Shown here piece by piece: positions 44,585 to 54,881 of a stretch of 64,000 nucleotides of DNA. The stretch is from assembly GCA_002286855.1 (NCBI GenBank), contig NRSV01000011.1, forward strand, positions 124,001-188,000. Reading direction: 5' to 3'. The position numbers and the translations under genes were made by a program. Within the stretch, counting starts at the first letter, position 1. Each line of letters starts with the position of its first letter. This DNA comes from Bipolaris cookei. Lineage: Eukaryota; Ascomycota; Dothideomycetes; Pleosporales; Pleosporaceae. The notes under the pieces are model-generated. The model was given only the letters and a program-made list of their open reading frames with translations, was not told where the DNA came from and did not search any database.

Positions 44585-47573
44585 ATGGCTGACAAACCGT
44601 TTGGAGACTTGAACTACGGCTACCCTGGCACTGCTAGTTATGATTTAGAGAATAGCGAGTGGCTGTTTGAAAGACAGTATACAGCCAAGAATTTCAGACA
44701 AATTCGGACCTTGGATGGCCTATGCCTTGCGGATACACTTGCGACAACACCGGTCCAGCTTGTTCATCCTCAGACCTCTGCGAATAAGACAAGCACACGA
44801 GAAGCGGTCAGAAACCTAGTACAGGATATACCTGAACTTACGGCTGCAGCTCCGATACTTCCCGACTTAGGTCTCGTCTCTGCTGCGATCTCAAAATCAA
44901 TTTCCGTTTACGATCCTCTCGTCGGTAGTTTGCTGTCCTTCGGTTCCATTACCCTCGAAGATAGATATGAAGGCGCACGCCAGGTCGCTGCGCTACCCGT
45001 GGGAGAAGCTGGGAATATACTGCAGTTGGCGGTATTGAACAAAGAAAGATTGGGATGGGGTATGGTCAGAAAAACATGGGTAGATGGATCGACTCTGAGG
45101 GAGGCTGAGAGAGGACACTGGAACGAGGACGCTGCACCTATACAGCAGATCTGCTTCTCTCAGTCGGAAGACCGGAGCTCTCTGCTCGCCGTGCGACTTC
45201 CTACGCGCACAGTTTTCTTCCACCCCATGTGTTTCCGCCAGGCTTGTCCAAACATATCTTCGCCTTTCTACGATCTCCCCGCATCGACGATCGATACCCG
45301 CCCTATCTTCAGCATAGACAAGGAAAGCACTGGCGGATTTACCCATTGCCATGTAGCGTTCAATCCGAGCTTCCAGTTCCAATTCGCTATTGTTGATCAG
45401 AGTACAATGTGGAGCGTGTGGGAGATTGGTCATTCGCGCAAGAGTGAAAAATACATCCCTTCATGTCTTGTTCGCGGGCGAATCACCATTTCAGAAATCG
45501 ATGATATGCGTGGCGAAGATGGATGGGGGAGAGTGCTCTGGGTGGCCGACGTCAATACGTTGCTAGTCTGCAATAGACGCCATTTGAGCATCGTCAGCAT
45601 CAAAGGAGGGAAGCCGAAGTACCTAACCTGCCCAGCATTTCTCAATCAGCGTTCCGCAGAGTGGTTCTTGGACGTCAAGCTTCATCCAAAACATGCGAAC
45701 CAAGTCTTCATCTTGACCTCTACCCACCTTATTCTGGCACTAGTCAATAGTTTGGCTGAAGAAAGTACTCCGGCCGAAGAGTCAGTGACGACGATACTGG
45801 CATCATGGACACACTTTCGGGATGCAGAAGATTTTACTCTTCAGATGACCGTACAAATGCTGTCAGAAGATGGTAAGTTATGAATTGATCAGTCCATGAT
45901 AGGGCTTGCTAACATGAACAGAATCGTGTCTCGTGCTTTATTCACAGTTGAACAATCTCATTCAGTTCTATACCTTTGGGGAGCACCCTGCAGGCGGTTC
46001 CTCTAGGGTGGCGTGCTCTGATCCTGGTATACTGGATTTGACCATCGATGGGTCAGGCCGGATCGCCAGTTTACACATGGAGCCTATGCAACAGGGGGGT
46101 ATCAGAATGGACACAGATTTCATTCGGTTGTTCGTCGTGCTGTCTACCTCCAGTATCCATGAACTTGTCATTTATGCTGCGAAGTCGTCGACTCCAGAAT
46201 CGTTCACTACCAATGAGGTCGTTCAAGACTTCACACGTAGTATGATAAGACGCCCTAGAGTCGGCATTTCTAAGATGGAAGTGGTGAATAAGGAGGATGA
46301 TATAATAGTCCCAGATGGACTGGATGTTCTAGACTTACCCAGCTCCAAGACTCCATCAAGGATTTTGAAACCAGATCAGGTTTTGGAAGACGCTCCCACA
46401 CAGACTACACGTAACAACGAACTCCTGTACGAGGCTCTTCAGTGCCCAGAAGATCCTGAAGGTAATGTACAAGATTGTTTGGACATCACAGCCGTTGTAG
46501 GTGAGGTGAAGCAAATGCTTGCCGACGACCCTGACTCTGTGCCGTTGCCAATCGGGACGTTGATGGAGTACGCCAATACGAAGCTCCAGATTCCGGACGT
46601 AGACGAGGCCTCTTCCAATCTACAAGATTTGATGGTTGAAAACGAAGAAAACACCCTGTTCATTCAACACATTGCGGAGGCGCGGACGCTTGGCTTGGCT
46701 GAGGAGGACGATCCTACCATTTCCGATATTTATGATACCCTACTAGAAACGTGGGTCGCACCTCTGCCACCGACGGTGCCTAGCCATGTCCGACGATACA
46801 GGGAGCAGCTTGCCCGAGGTATCGCCGCTGAAGTCATATTCTCCAGTCTGCGTGTACGAGAGCATGAGCTAGAGGCTATGATCACTGGATCACGTCTGGG
46901 CCCAAGCCAAGATCGGAGTATCGCATTACCCATTCTGCCATCGCGACCGAGGAACGGCGATTTTCATTTTTCATCGCAACACTTCGTCTCTCAACAACTT
47001 CCAACACCTCCACAATCCTCTGTGCCCCCGTCATCCTTAGCAGGTTCATCACCGCCTGTCTTGCCTTTCACGCAGAGTGTTCCACAAGATCCTTTGGCGC
47101 GACTAAGCAAGCATCTGCGTAGCAGAAATCCTTCCAAGGACTCAGTGGGCATTGGTGCAAACGCATCTCGGATTCTCAGACAATGGCAAGTTGGAGATGA
47201 TCCAAACAGTTACGATTGGACTGCTACTGAGCGAGACCTTCAACCCGAGGACATGGATGAGGAAAGCCAAAGGCAACGCGAGAAAGAACGTAAAGCCAAG
47301 GAGCGCAGGGAAAGACGTCAGCAACGTGAAGATGAATTGGCAAGAGCGAAGACTGCAAATCAGCTCCTAATGTTTCCAAGAAGCTCTCCCGGGCCTATGT
47401 TGGGTGGCATGGGCAACAGCAGTCAAATACCGATGCAGGGTCAGATCCAAAGCCAAGAGCCAGTCCCCAGCGTAGGATTTATAGTACCGCAGAGTCAAAT
47501 TGAGCCGGGCAAATTTGGGGGAAGGTTGGACAAGAACAAAAAGAAGAAGAAGAAGAGACTGGGTGGTTTTTGA
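44585..47573 (+). CDS. RRN6: RNA polymerase I core-factor subunit, Rrn6-like
   Basis: Rrn6 with Rrn7 and Rrn11 forms the core factor that recruits RNA polymerase I to rDNA promoters. Exons 44585-45872 and 45922-47573 (49-bp intron) give 979 residues. The N-terminus reads MADKPFGDLNYGYPGTASYD and continues into a beta-propeller-like region (LGLVSAAISKSISVYDP, GGFTHCHVAFNPSFQFQFAI, WSVWEI, LLVCNRRHLSIVSI). After the intron come a helical region and a disordered, Ser/Pro-rich part. The C-terminus ends with PGKFGGRLDKNKKKKKKRLGGF, the basic tail typical of fungal Rrn6-like proteins. Sequence conservation in this family is low, so the call rests on architecture, length and both ends. Confidence 0.82.
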
Positions 47574-47936
47574 GTCGGAGTTGCGCCGAGTATCTTTTAT
47601 ATTGTGATGCAGTAGCATGTAGCTAGATTATTAGTCTAAAATGGTTAGCAATTAATTACTTATACTAATCTAACACACGAATCCACCCCTCCTAAACTAG
47701 CTATCGTGTGACCCTAAGATATAGTTGGCATACATGTACTAATAACGAGGTAACGCATACTACTATCGGCTTGCGGTTACTCACTATCACGATGTGAGGA
47801 GTCCTGTTTGACTTGTTCAATCATACAAAGAATGTCTGACCGGATACCTATCAGCTGGAGTGCAATTGGTTTATGAAGTTTGGGCGGTATAGTAAATTCT
47901 TGAAATTGCATGTGGTTCGCAAGCAAGTCGGTAACC
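47574..47936. other. Intergenic flank left of the transposon
   Basis: About 360 bp between the Rrn6-like stop and the left inverted repeat of the pogo-type element. It is AT-rich with short direct repeats of TTAGCAATTAATTACTT type. At 47921-47931 a second, imperfect AAGCAAGTCGG copy precedes the true repeat start, suggesting old element ends or nested debris. Confidence 0.45.
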
Positions 47937-48087
47937 CAAGCGAGTCGGTCACCCCCCACCAGCGTGCCAACGTTAAGATAACATTACGCACTTTCATCAC
48001 AGTCAACAAACTATTGTAGTAACGAGAGTGCATAGCGAGATTGCCAGTATAATGATATTGCCACTCTGCCAAGAGTCCATCAACTTC
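47937..48087 (+). repeat. Left terminal inverted repeat of the pogo-type element
   Basis: This is the inverted counterpart of 49825-50012. Its outer ~25 bp and inner ~60 bp match best; the middle has drifted by substitutions. It has two copies of the AGCGAGATTGCCAGTAT-type subrepeat, one of them altered to ATGATATTGCC. Confidence 0.8.
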
Positions 48088-48109
48088 TACAACACTACTA
48101 TTAGACGTG

Positions 48110-49772
48110 ATGCTTCCACACAACAACGTGAAAACTCCTTCAAAAGAGCATCAAATTCAGCTTGCACTTTAGGCTATCCAAAGAGACACAACATTATCAC
48201 TTAGAAAAGCTGTCAAGCTCTATAATATCTCCCACCAAATTCTTAGTAATCGACGTGCTGGGATACCTTCTATACAAGATTCTTCACCCAACTCAATTAA
48301 GCTTCTTGTGATAGAAGAGAACACTATTGTCAACTATATCCTGGACCTTGACGCGCGAGGATTTCCGCTCCGCCTTCCTGCTGTTAAAGACCTAGCTAAT
48401 TCTTTGCTGGCTGCCCGCCACTGCGACTCTGTTGGCCCAAACTGGCCTAGAGCATTCATAAAGCGTCACTCAGAGCTCAAAATAAAGTTCAATCGAAATT
48501 ATGACAATAGGAGAGCCTTATGTGAAGATCTTGAGCTTGTGCAGGACTGGTTCCGCCTTGTACAGAATACTAAAGCCAAGTATGGTATCCAGGACGACGA
48601 CATGTACAACTTTGACGAGACGGGCTTCATGATGAGTATACACAACTCATCAGCAGTATTTATAGTCTCTAACCGTCGATAAAAGCCAAAATCTCTGCAA
48701 CAGGGCAACCGGGAGTGGGTTACTACTGTGGTTTGTGTTAGCGCAGCTGGCTGGGCGATCCTACCCTTCATCATCTTTGGCGGCAAGCGCCACCTCTCTG
48801 CCTGGTACAAATAGGACAGCTTACCTCGGGATTGGGTTCTTGTAGTCTCTGAGAACGGCTGGACGACGAATGAGCTTGGTCTGAAGTGGTTGGAGCACTT
48901 TGACAGACATACGAAAGAACGCACTATTGGGATCCATTGCCTGCTTATTCTGGATGGTCATGAGAGCCATAACTCTGTTGAATTTCTCCAATAATGTAAG
49001 AAGACAAAGGTTTTTGCCATTTGCATGCCTTCACACTCCTCTCACTTGTTTCGGCCACTTGATGTGGGCTGTTTTTCACCTTTGAAGAGGGCCCATGGGC
49101 GCCAAGCTGAGTATATGATACGCAACGGGATCAACCATATTACTAAGATAGAGTTTCTACCAGTTTTCCAGCAGGCCTACCAGAAGACTATTACCAAGAA
49201 CAATATCCTAAGAGGGTTCCGAGGTGCTGGATTGGTTCCACATAACCCAGGGGTGGTGATATCAAAGCTCGACGTCAAGCTACGGACGCCAACACCACCT
49301 GCTGCAGAAGATCTCTCCTGGCTGTCGCAAATCTCAAGAAATATCCTATAATTAGGGTCGCAATCGATGCCGGTGAAGCAGAGGATATAGATGCATATAG
49401 ATAGTTCGCCAACAAGTATGGCGGTCACTCTTGAAAATCTGGTTAAAGGCGCTGCGATTACTGATCACAAGTTGGTGTTGTTGCAAAGACACAACGCTGA
49501 GCTAAAAGCAGCTAACGCAGCCGCCACGCGACAAAAATCGCCTAAAATAAAGCGATTGCGGAGGTAAGGAGTTCTAATAGTAGATGAGGGAGAGAAATTG
49601 GCAACTCTAAGAGAGTTTGGGGCGTATAGTGATGGGAAGAAGGTGAAGAAGAGAGGGCGCGTTGAGGCAGGTGAACCATCACAAAGGCGCTGTGGACGCT
49701 GTGGTGAGACTGGGCACAACTTGCGTACGTACAAGCAAGATATAGAGAGTAACTGTGAGGAGAATAGTCTAT
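48110..49772 (+). pseudogene. Pogo/Fot1-type DDE transposase, degenerate
   Basis: One reading frame starts at an ATG at 48110 and keeps phase for about 550 codons. It is broken by stops, including those at 48170, 48680, 48812, 48992, 49349 and 49565. The N-terminus is a psq/HTH region (LSLRKAVKLYNISHQILSNR), followed by a CENP-B-type HTH (VNYILDLDARGFPLRL, LAARHCDSVGPNW). The DDE_1 catalytic core shows NFDETGFM, LLILDGHESHNS and RPLDVGCFSPLK, carrying the three Asp residues. A C-terminal CCHC-like knuckle (RCGRCGETGHNLRTY) has Tyr where the last Cys should be. The absence of frameshifts and presence of many stops means decay by point substitution. Confidence 0.87.
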
Positions 49773-49824
49773 TACAGTCCAATTTAGCTTTGTTGTTGCG
49801 TTGTAATACTCATGTAATGGTCGT

Positions 49825-50012
49825 GAAGTTGATGGGGTCTTGGCAGAGTGGCAATCTCGCTATACTGGCAATCTCGCTATACTGGCAATCTCGCTATACT
49901 GGCAATCTCGCTATACACTCATGTTATAGGAAGTTTGAGTAGTATATTGTTAAGACATGATGCGTTGTAGTGTCGACGTTGGCGCGCTGGTGGGGCGTGA
50001 CCGACTCGCTTG
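49825..50012 (-). repeat. Right terminal inverted repeat of the pogo-type element
   Basis: Read on the minus strand it starts CAAGCGAGTCGGTCAC and pairs with the left repeat at 47937-48087. It is 37 bp longer, mostly because of extra 17-bp subrepeats at 49850-49917. Confidence 0.8.
49850..49917 (+). repeat. Four tandem 17-bp subterminal repeats
   Basis: GGCAATCTCGCTATACT is repeated at 49850, 49867, 49884 and 49901; the last copy ends CA instead of CT. The copies abut without spacers. Subterminal repeats of this sort often bind transposase. They are not a CRISPR array because there are no spacers. Confidence 0.9.
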
Positions 50013-50576
50013 TGAACCACGTTAATCATAGGCTTGATTTATGGAGAGAGGCGAAACGGGTGGCAGGGAATTGACTCAGATTACGAGAACAAGTCAAACA
50101 ACGGCCATCGGAAAATAAGGCATGACATATTAGTAAGAGCCCTAGGTTTTGCGGCTTCTAGATGGGCAGTATTGCTGTAGAAGGAGCTATTTACCTATAC
50201 ATAATCTTAACCATTTTATGTCATCGATTCATTGGATCTCTGCTGATTGAGGTTGCAAGCCCCAGAGCAACATAACCATTGTTATATCCGTTGGTACCCG
50301 AGGTGCCGCTGGCCTACAAGAGTACAAGATGTAGATTTAATGATGTCATTGGGCGCGGAAGGAAGGAAAGATGCTCCTCCTTTTCGTACAACCGAGAAAG
50401 TGGGGTTGGAGGGGTAGCTTCCGCATCCATGCATTCAAGCTTATGCTTCGGCTGCATTAAGTCCTTCCGCTCCTTCAATGCTTTGCTACAATCCTGATCC
50501 AATCTGATACACCATTATTGCATCTTAGCTGTTTTCTGGGCCAACATATCGTCTTCCAACTTTTATTCATTCCGAA
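50013..50576. other. Intergenic region right of the transposon
   Basis: About 560 bp. It includes a weak 134-bp structure at 50347-50480 whose ends, CATTGGGCGCGGAAGGA and TCCTTCAATG, are imperfect inverted copies. No gene is supported. The last ~60 bp is the leader of the DUF3237 gene. Confidence 0.4.
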
Positions 50577-51143
50577 ATGTCAGGCTTTCCATCCCTCCAA
50601 CCAGCCTTTACGGTCCGCGTCGAAATCGATGCGCCGATGCAGGTCGGTGGCCAATCAGGGCCTCAATTAGCCATTGTGCCTATGACAAGTGGCACCGTGA
50701 AGAGTGAAGAGGGCTTCGAGCCTAAACTCGACGGGGTGCTACATGGTGTGGGATACGACTACATTCACAACGATGCCGACGGTGCAAACATGAGACTCGA
50801 TGTGAGGAGTCAGGTCAAGTGCGTCTTGTAATGTCATTTCTCAAAAAGAGGCAATAGTTAACAAATCATGCACAGGAATCATGATGGGACTGTTCTGGCA
50901 ATGTACTACAAAGGAACCGTCAAGCTTACTCCAAGCGTTGGTGCTGTCTTGACTGGCGCTCCAGATGCAAAGACCACAGAGTACGGCGATTCATTTGTCA
51001 ATTTCTCATTCGAGACCGGAAACCCCAAGTATGCTGAGCTGCAGAACGGAACATACGTTGCTGCTGGTCATTTCGTCAAAGAGGCAGGGAACCCCGGAAC
51101 TATTGTAGAGTACAAGGTTAGCAAGGTTGTGTACAAGGCGTGA
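50577..51143 (+). CDS. DUF3237 family protein
   Basis: Exons 50577-50818 and 50876-51143 (57-bp intron) give 169 residues. The protein opens LQPAFTVRVEIDAPMQVG, with GPQLAIVPMTSGTVKSEEGF, GVGYDYIHNDADGANMRLDVR and, after the intron, NHDGTVLAMYYKGTVKLTP, then EYGDSFVNFSFETGNPKYAELQNGTYVAAG. This alternation of Gly turns and beta-strand stretches fits the small DUF3237 beta-barrel family found in fungi and bacteria. No catalytic role is established for the family and there is no signal peptide. It sits between a dead transposon and a pseudogene but has no lesions itself. Confidence 0.75.
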
Positions 51144-51578
51144 AGCATCCAGCGCTGCTAAAGGACTTCAACTGTCCTCTTCAGAATAATGAATAGAAAA
51201 CCACACAAGTATTATATCATTACTTGCGTAGGATTACATTTATTGTAGAATACGCCAATTGCCGCATCGATATTGGCACTGTTTTCGGTGTGGTCACCGC
51301 CGCTTTGTTTGTTGTTTGCTCGCTCCTTCCCCACTTTGGACTGGCACGCAAACACTTTTCACCTTCACCTCAAATTGATATAACCTGACCTGTTTCCGGA
51401 CCTTGCCTGGCGCGTCTGACTTGAGACACTTCACGACTGCCTTCTGTAGCTATTCTGAACTGCCAAAATTGAGACCTGCCACTTACAGTACAGGTGAGTA
51501 TACAAGCGTCAGTTGTAGCTTGCTTGGATTAGCAGATGCTAACAAAAAGACCTACCAAGTATCCAAAACTCGTATCCA
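51144..51578. other. Intergenic region
   Basis: About 435 bp between the DUF3237 gene and the coiled-coil pseudogene. The open frame at 51403-51588 might be an upstream part of the pseudogene, but I see no splice join that proves it. Confidence 0.35.
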
Positions 51579-52866
51579 ATGGGTTTAGCTCCCCCGAACA
51601 ATAAGGAGCCTCACAAAAAGTATGTCTTGGGAGATTTTGTTAAATACCCTACTGGCATATTTGCGGCTCACTTCGTCGCCATCTCTGACATGAGCCTCTA
51701 CGAATTCGTAGAGAAGCAATACATAAACGAAGATCAACAATGCAATACCTGTCACATGGTTTTGGTAGGTCACTACTATCGGAAGAGCGGTGGTCCTCCA
51801 GTCTGGGCTCAGGCGACAGGCGAGAGGATACGGTACCACAAAGGTACCGGTTTTCGAGTAGAGCCGCCCATTCGGGATGTCCATTCCGGCAGGATCTACT
51901 AAAATCCGCCGTTCAGCTACATTGGCGGTACAATCAGCGATAGTGATATTGGACGCAGTATGACGCAAGAACGAAAATTTCAGCGAGCAGTGGTTGAATC
52001 TGCCATTCACTTCATCTTCCTCGTGAGTAGGAGATTGAACCAAACCTTGGACATCAAAAACCCGGATTTGCTTGGTCATTTCAAGCTTGCCCTCGTAAAT
52101 CTTTTACAGAATCAGGAGGCTCACGAAGCGGCTCACCATACTCCAAACAAAAAACTTTCAACATGCGTTGAAGAGGTAGCTATCACTAAGAACGAAGCAA
52201 GTCCCTTCAAAGTTAGTGAGATGAGGCATAAGAGTCCTATATCTGAAAATTTCCCAACGACCTCTGCCGCCTATTATTGAGGCTTCACTAAACCGTAAAG
52301 TTATCGATTTAACGCATGATGTTCCTGGATCGTCGCCTCAAGGTAAGCGAATTGAAGCGTGCTTCTGATTCACTAGCTGACATTGTGATGTAGCACCCAA
52401 TGAGCGTGCACTTCTCGAGCAACAAGTGAGGGATCTCAAAGCGAAGCTCGAAGGACAAGAGGCCAAGACAAATATACTTGAAGCGAGGCTAACTTGAGAG
52501 AAAGCCAGATGAGAGAAATTACGAAATCAGCGCGAAAGATAGAATGTACAAAGACGAGCCTTGAAGGCAAAGATTTCTGCAAAAAGACAGCGACTAGCAC
52601 AGTGCGAAGCGACCGCATTAGAGCATCAGCTTCAAATTGCAACGGTGAAGGAAGAGCTTTCGCGTGAGAAGGGAGCGAGGGTTTTCTGGCAGCGAAAGCA
52701 CAACAGCTTGTCAAGAATGCTTCTTGGCCGTAACCGACTTTCGATTACTTCAAGGGCTCCAAATGATCAGGAGTCGAATATGGCGTTGGTCAGGACAAGG
52801 TCAGACGCACGAGGTGCAGAAGTACGCAGAGGTGCATTTGGTTCCGGCAGTTCTCGACCGTTGTGA
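51579..52866 (+). pseudogene. Coiled-coil protein gene with multiple nonsense codons
   Basis: An ATG at 51579 (MGLAPPNNKEPHKKYVLGDF) opens a frame of 107 codons to TAA at 51900. The same frame then continues for another 125 codons (NPPFSYIGGTISDSDIGRSM...). A different frame before 52342 (PLPPIIEASLNRKVIDLTHD) joins through a good 51-bp intron (52343-52393) to a coiled coil (NERALLEQQVRDLKAKLEGQ) with stops at 52495, 52510 and 52540, then runs to TGA near 52864. All four nonsense codons (TAA, TGA, TGA, TAG) can be explained by C-to-T changes in CAA, CGA, CGA and CAG. At least one frameshift or an unrecognised intron lies near 52200. I do not recognise the family. No membrane span or signal peptide is seen. 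Confidence 0.55.
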
Positions 52867-54881
52867 ATACAACTTGTCAGGCTCCGAGGAGTTGACACTT
52901 ATGGTACTACGCTGTATGGGTGTGCAGTCACATTATACGTTCAAGCTATAAGTCAGTATATACACAGATGGGCATTGATGTAGTAGTAGGATGCCTTGTC
53001 CAAACAGTAGTATATACCACATGGGTGTGAATCTCTCCCACATTGAAATGCATGTAGACAACTGAACCGCCTCTGACATCAGAAACTATATGTCAAAAGA
53101 GTCTAGGTACACATATGCACATGTTCTCCTACTAAACTACGGCTACCGAACCCGAGCCACTCTCTCTCTTACAGCCCCTCTCCTCGGTCTTTTAGTTTAT
53201 CTTTTCTTTTTCCCCACGTCCCTAATTCTCGTCTCAAGATCCGCGCTGAACCCAAAGCACGCCACTTTTTTCCAGTTTCCAAGTTTAGCGCATGGCTCCC
53301 ACCCACACCGTTCGCCAAGTTCACGCTTCTTTTTGCCTTTTCCTTGCTAGGCTACAGCCGACTACGCAGGTGTGACAGACCGTCGCTTGCGTATCCGTAT
53401 GCGGGTGTGTTCCAAACGTCAGCCACATTGAGAGCCAGATGCGAGAAACAGTGGCGAAACGCCTCCATCCTGCCGCATTGCGATGCTGATTGGGGGGGAG
53501 GGGGCTAGGGCTAGAATGATGCATAAAATCAGAGCTAGTAGTGTATAGTGGCTGCAAAGCAGCGAACGCCATGGTACCTGTACTTGGGTGTGCTGCTTTT
53601 TCAAGGAACGTTTGCTTTTCAGGTACGCACGCGAAAAAGAAATAAAAGGGTAGTCAGGATATTGCTGGAAGGGTGCAGGGCACACAGGCACAGGGCGTGT
53701 GTGCTCCTCCCGCCGCTTTGGAGATCCCAATCGTAGTTTTACCAACAACATCCCGAGTTTTCATATCTGTCTGCTCATTGCAAATCATACGAGATGGGGG
53801 GGGGGATATCACGACGAGATTGAGGATCAATCAGTCAATCAATCCCGCGCGCACCAACTAACCCCCACACCCCCTGAACCGGTGGCTTCCGATGTCGTGA
53901 GTACCAAAACGTTTTGCTAGGCCCCTTACCCGCCTGTCAAGCGGCCGACCCCTCCCGCTCCCATATGTATCCGTGGGGAGAGGTTTTGGCAGCGGCCGTT
54001 AGTCGTACGGCGGCTTTTGCTAGCTATTACTCTAGTGTGGGAGGGAATGGCCTCATTAAAGTTTGTTTTTCTGGGAACCGCAACGCTACTAGTTGCGGAC
54101 AAAAGCGGGTAGTGAGCAAAAGCAAATCAGGGTTGCACAGGGGGGGGAGGGGGGCTTATCAACCAAACTTGGTAGCGATTGCAGTAGTTGTGGGCCTGAT
54201 GATCTCTAAGCCCTCGAGTTGCGTATGCAGTATCGATGCATTGGTGAGACCATGTTGGAGAAAGCGATCAGTATGGAGGGCTGATTGGTAGATTGGGAGT
54301 ATCGTGCTTTACGCGTGGGCAACCAATTAGATTGCTTGCGGCCATCTCCGTGGAGAACGGGAGAAACAGCTCGTGTGTGACTACATACGACTGCAGCAAA
54401 TTGAGAGTCGTATACACGCTGTACGACGTAATACTGATACATCAGTGTGTATCAATGTGAAGCGGAATGGTTGAGACCGGGGTGTTCTTTGTCATATTAT
54501 ACATTGTTGCAGCTAGAGTCTGACGGGCGAATTAATAGTCAAACCCGAAACTTTATAATTATAAGCGCGATGAAAGTAGTATAAGTTGTACAGATGGCGA
54601 GGCAGCCTCGTCGTCATTCAAGGTCATAATGCGCACTATGCAAGTGTAGATATGCATAAACAACAAAAGAAAAAGGGTCGCTAAATCGAATCGTGCTGAA
54701 GAAAGATGCCAATGACGCCAATGGGCGTAAAGTGGATGTAGTATTGAGGGTCGCAATTCAGAGTATAGGTTGTTGAGTGTGTCAGGGCGCAGCGCTTGTT
54801 GCAAGCGATCGTCGAAAAGGATAAATGCAACTTCCACATGTCTAATCGAGTGATGTCGAACAAGCATAGGGACCAATAGGA
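52867..54881. other. Long gene-poor region with G-rich tracts
   Basis: About 2 kb without a supported gene. Three G-rich tracts lie on the plus strand: 53492-53510, 53796-53805 (ten G) and 54140-54154. The frame at 53914-54291 has no domain. The right part is the 3' flank of TSC1. I see no transposase or LTR-like ends. Confidence 0.45.
53492..53510 (+). repeat. G-rich tract with quadruplex-forming pattern
   Basis: Runs of 7, 5 and 3 G separated by A and CTA can be read as four G-runs of at least three. Similar but simpler tracts lie at 53796-53805 and 54140-54154 within the same intergenic region. Confidence 0.6.

Larger units (their letters stand above)
47937..50012 (+). mobile_element. Decayed Fot1/pogo (Tc1-mariner superfamily) DNA transposon
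   Basis: A 2.08-kb element with long terminal inverted repeats: left 47937-48087 and right 49825-50012. Both begin (right read in reverse) with CAAGCGAGTCGGTCAC and end next to CCATCAACTTC. Between them lies one transposase reading frame broken by stops. The right repeat is longer because it carries extra 17-bp subrepeats. The usual TA target duplication cannot be assigned with certainty. Layout, inverted repeats and the D-D-D transposase fit the pogo/Fot1 family, which is abundant in Pleosporales (for example Molly-like elements). It is not expected to be active. Confidence 0.88.

Noticed and set aside
49850..49917. CRISPR-like repeat array
   Set aside because: The 17-bp units abut without spacers and sit inside a transposon end; this is a eukaryotic genome.
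53914..54291. 125-codon open frame in the gap right of 52.9 kb
   Set aside because: It runs through G-rich tracts, and composition and lack of domain suggest chance.
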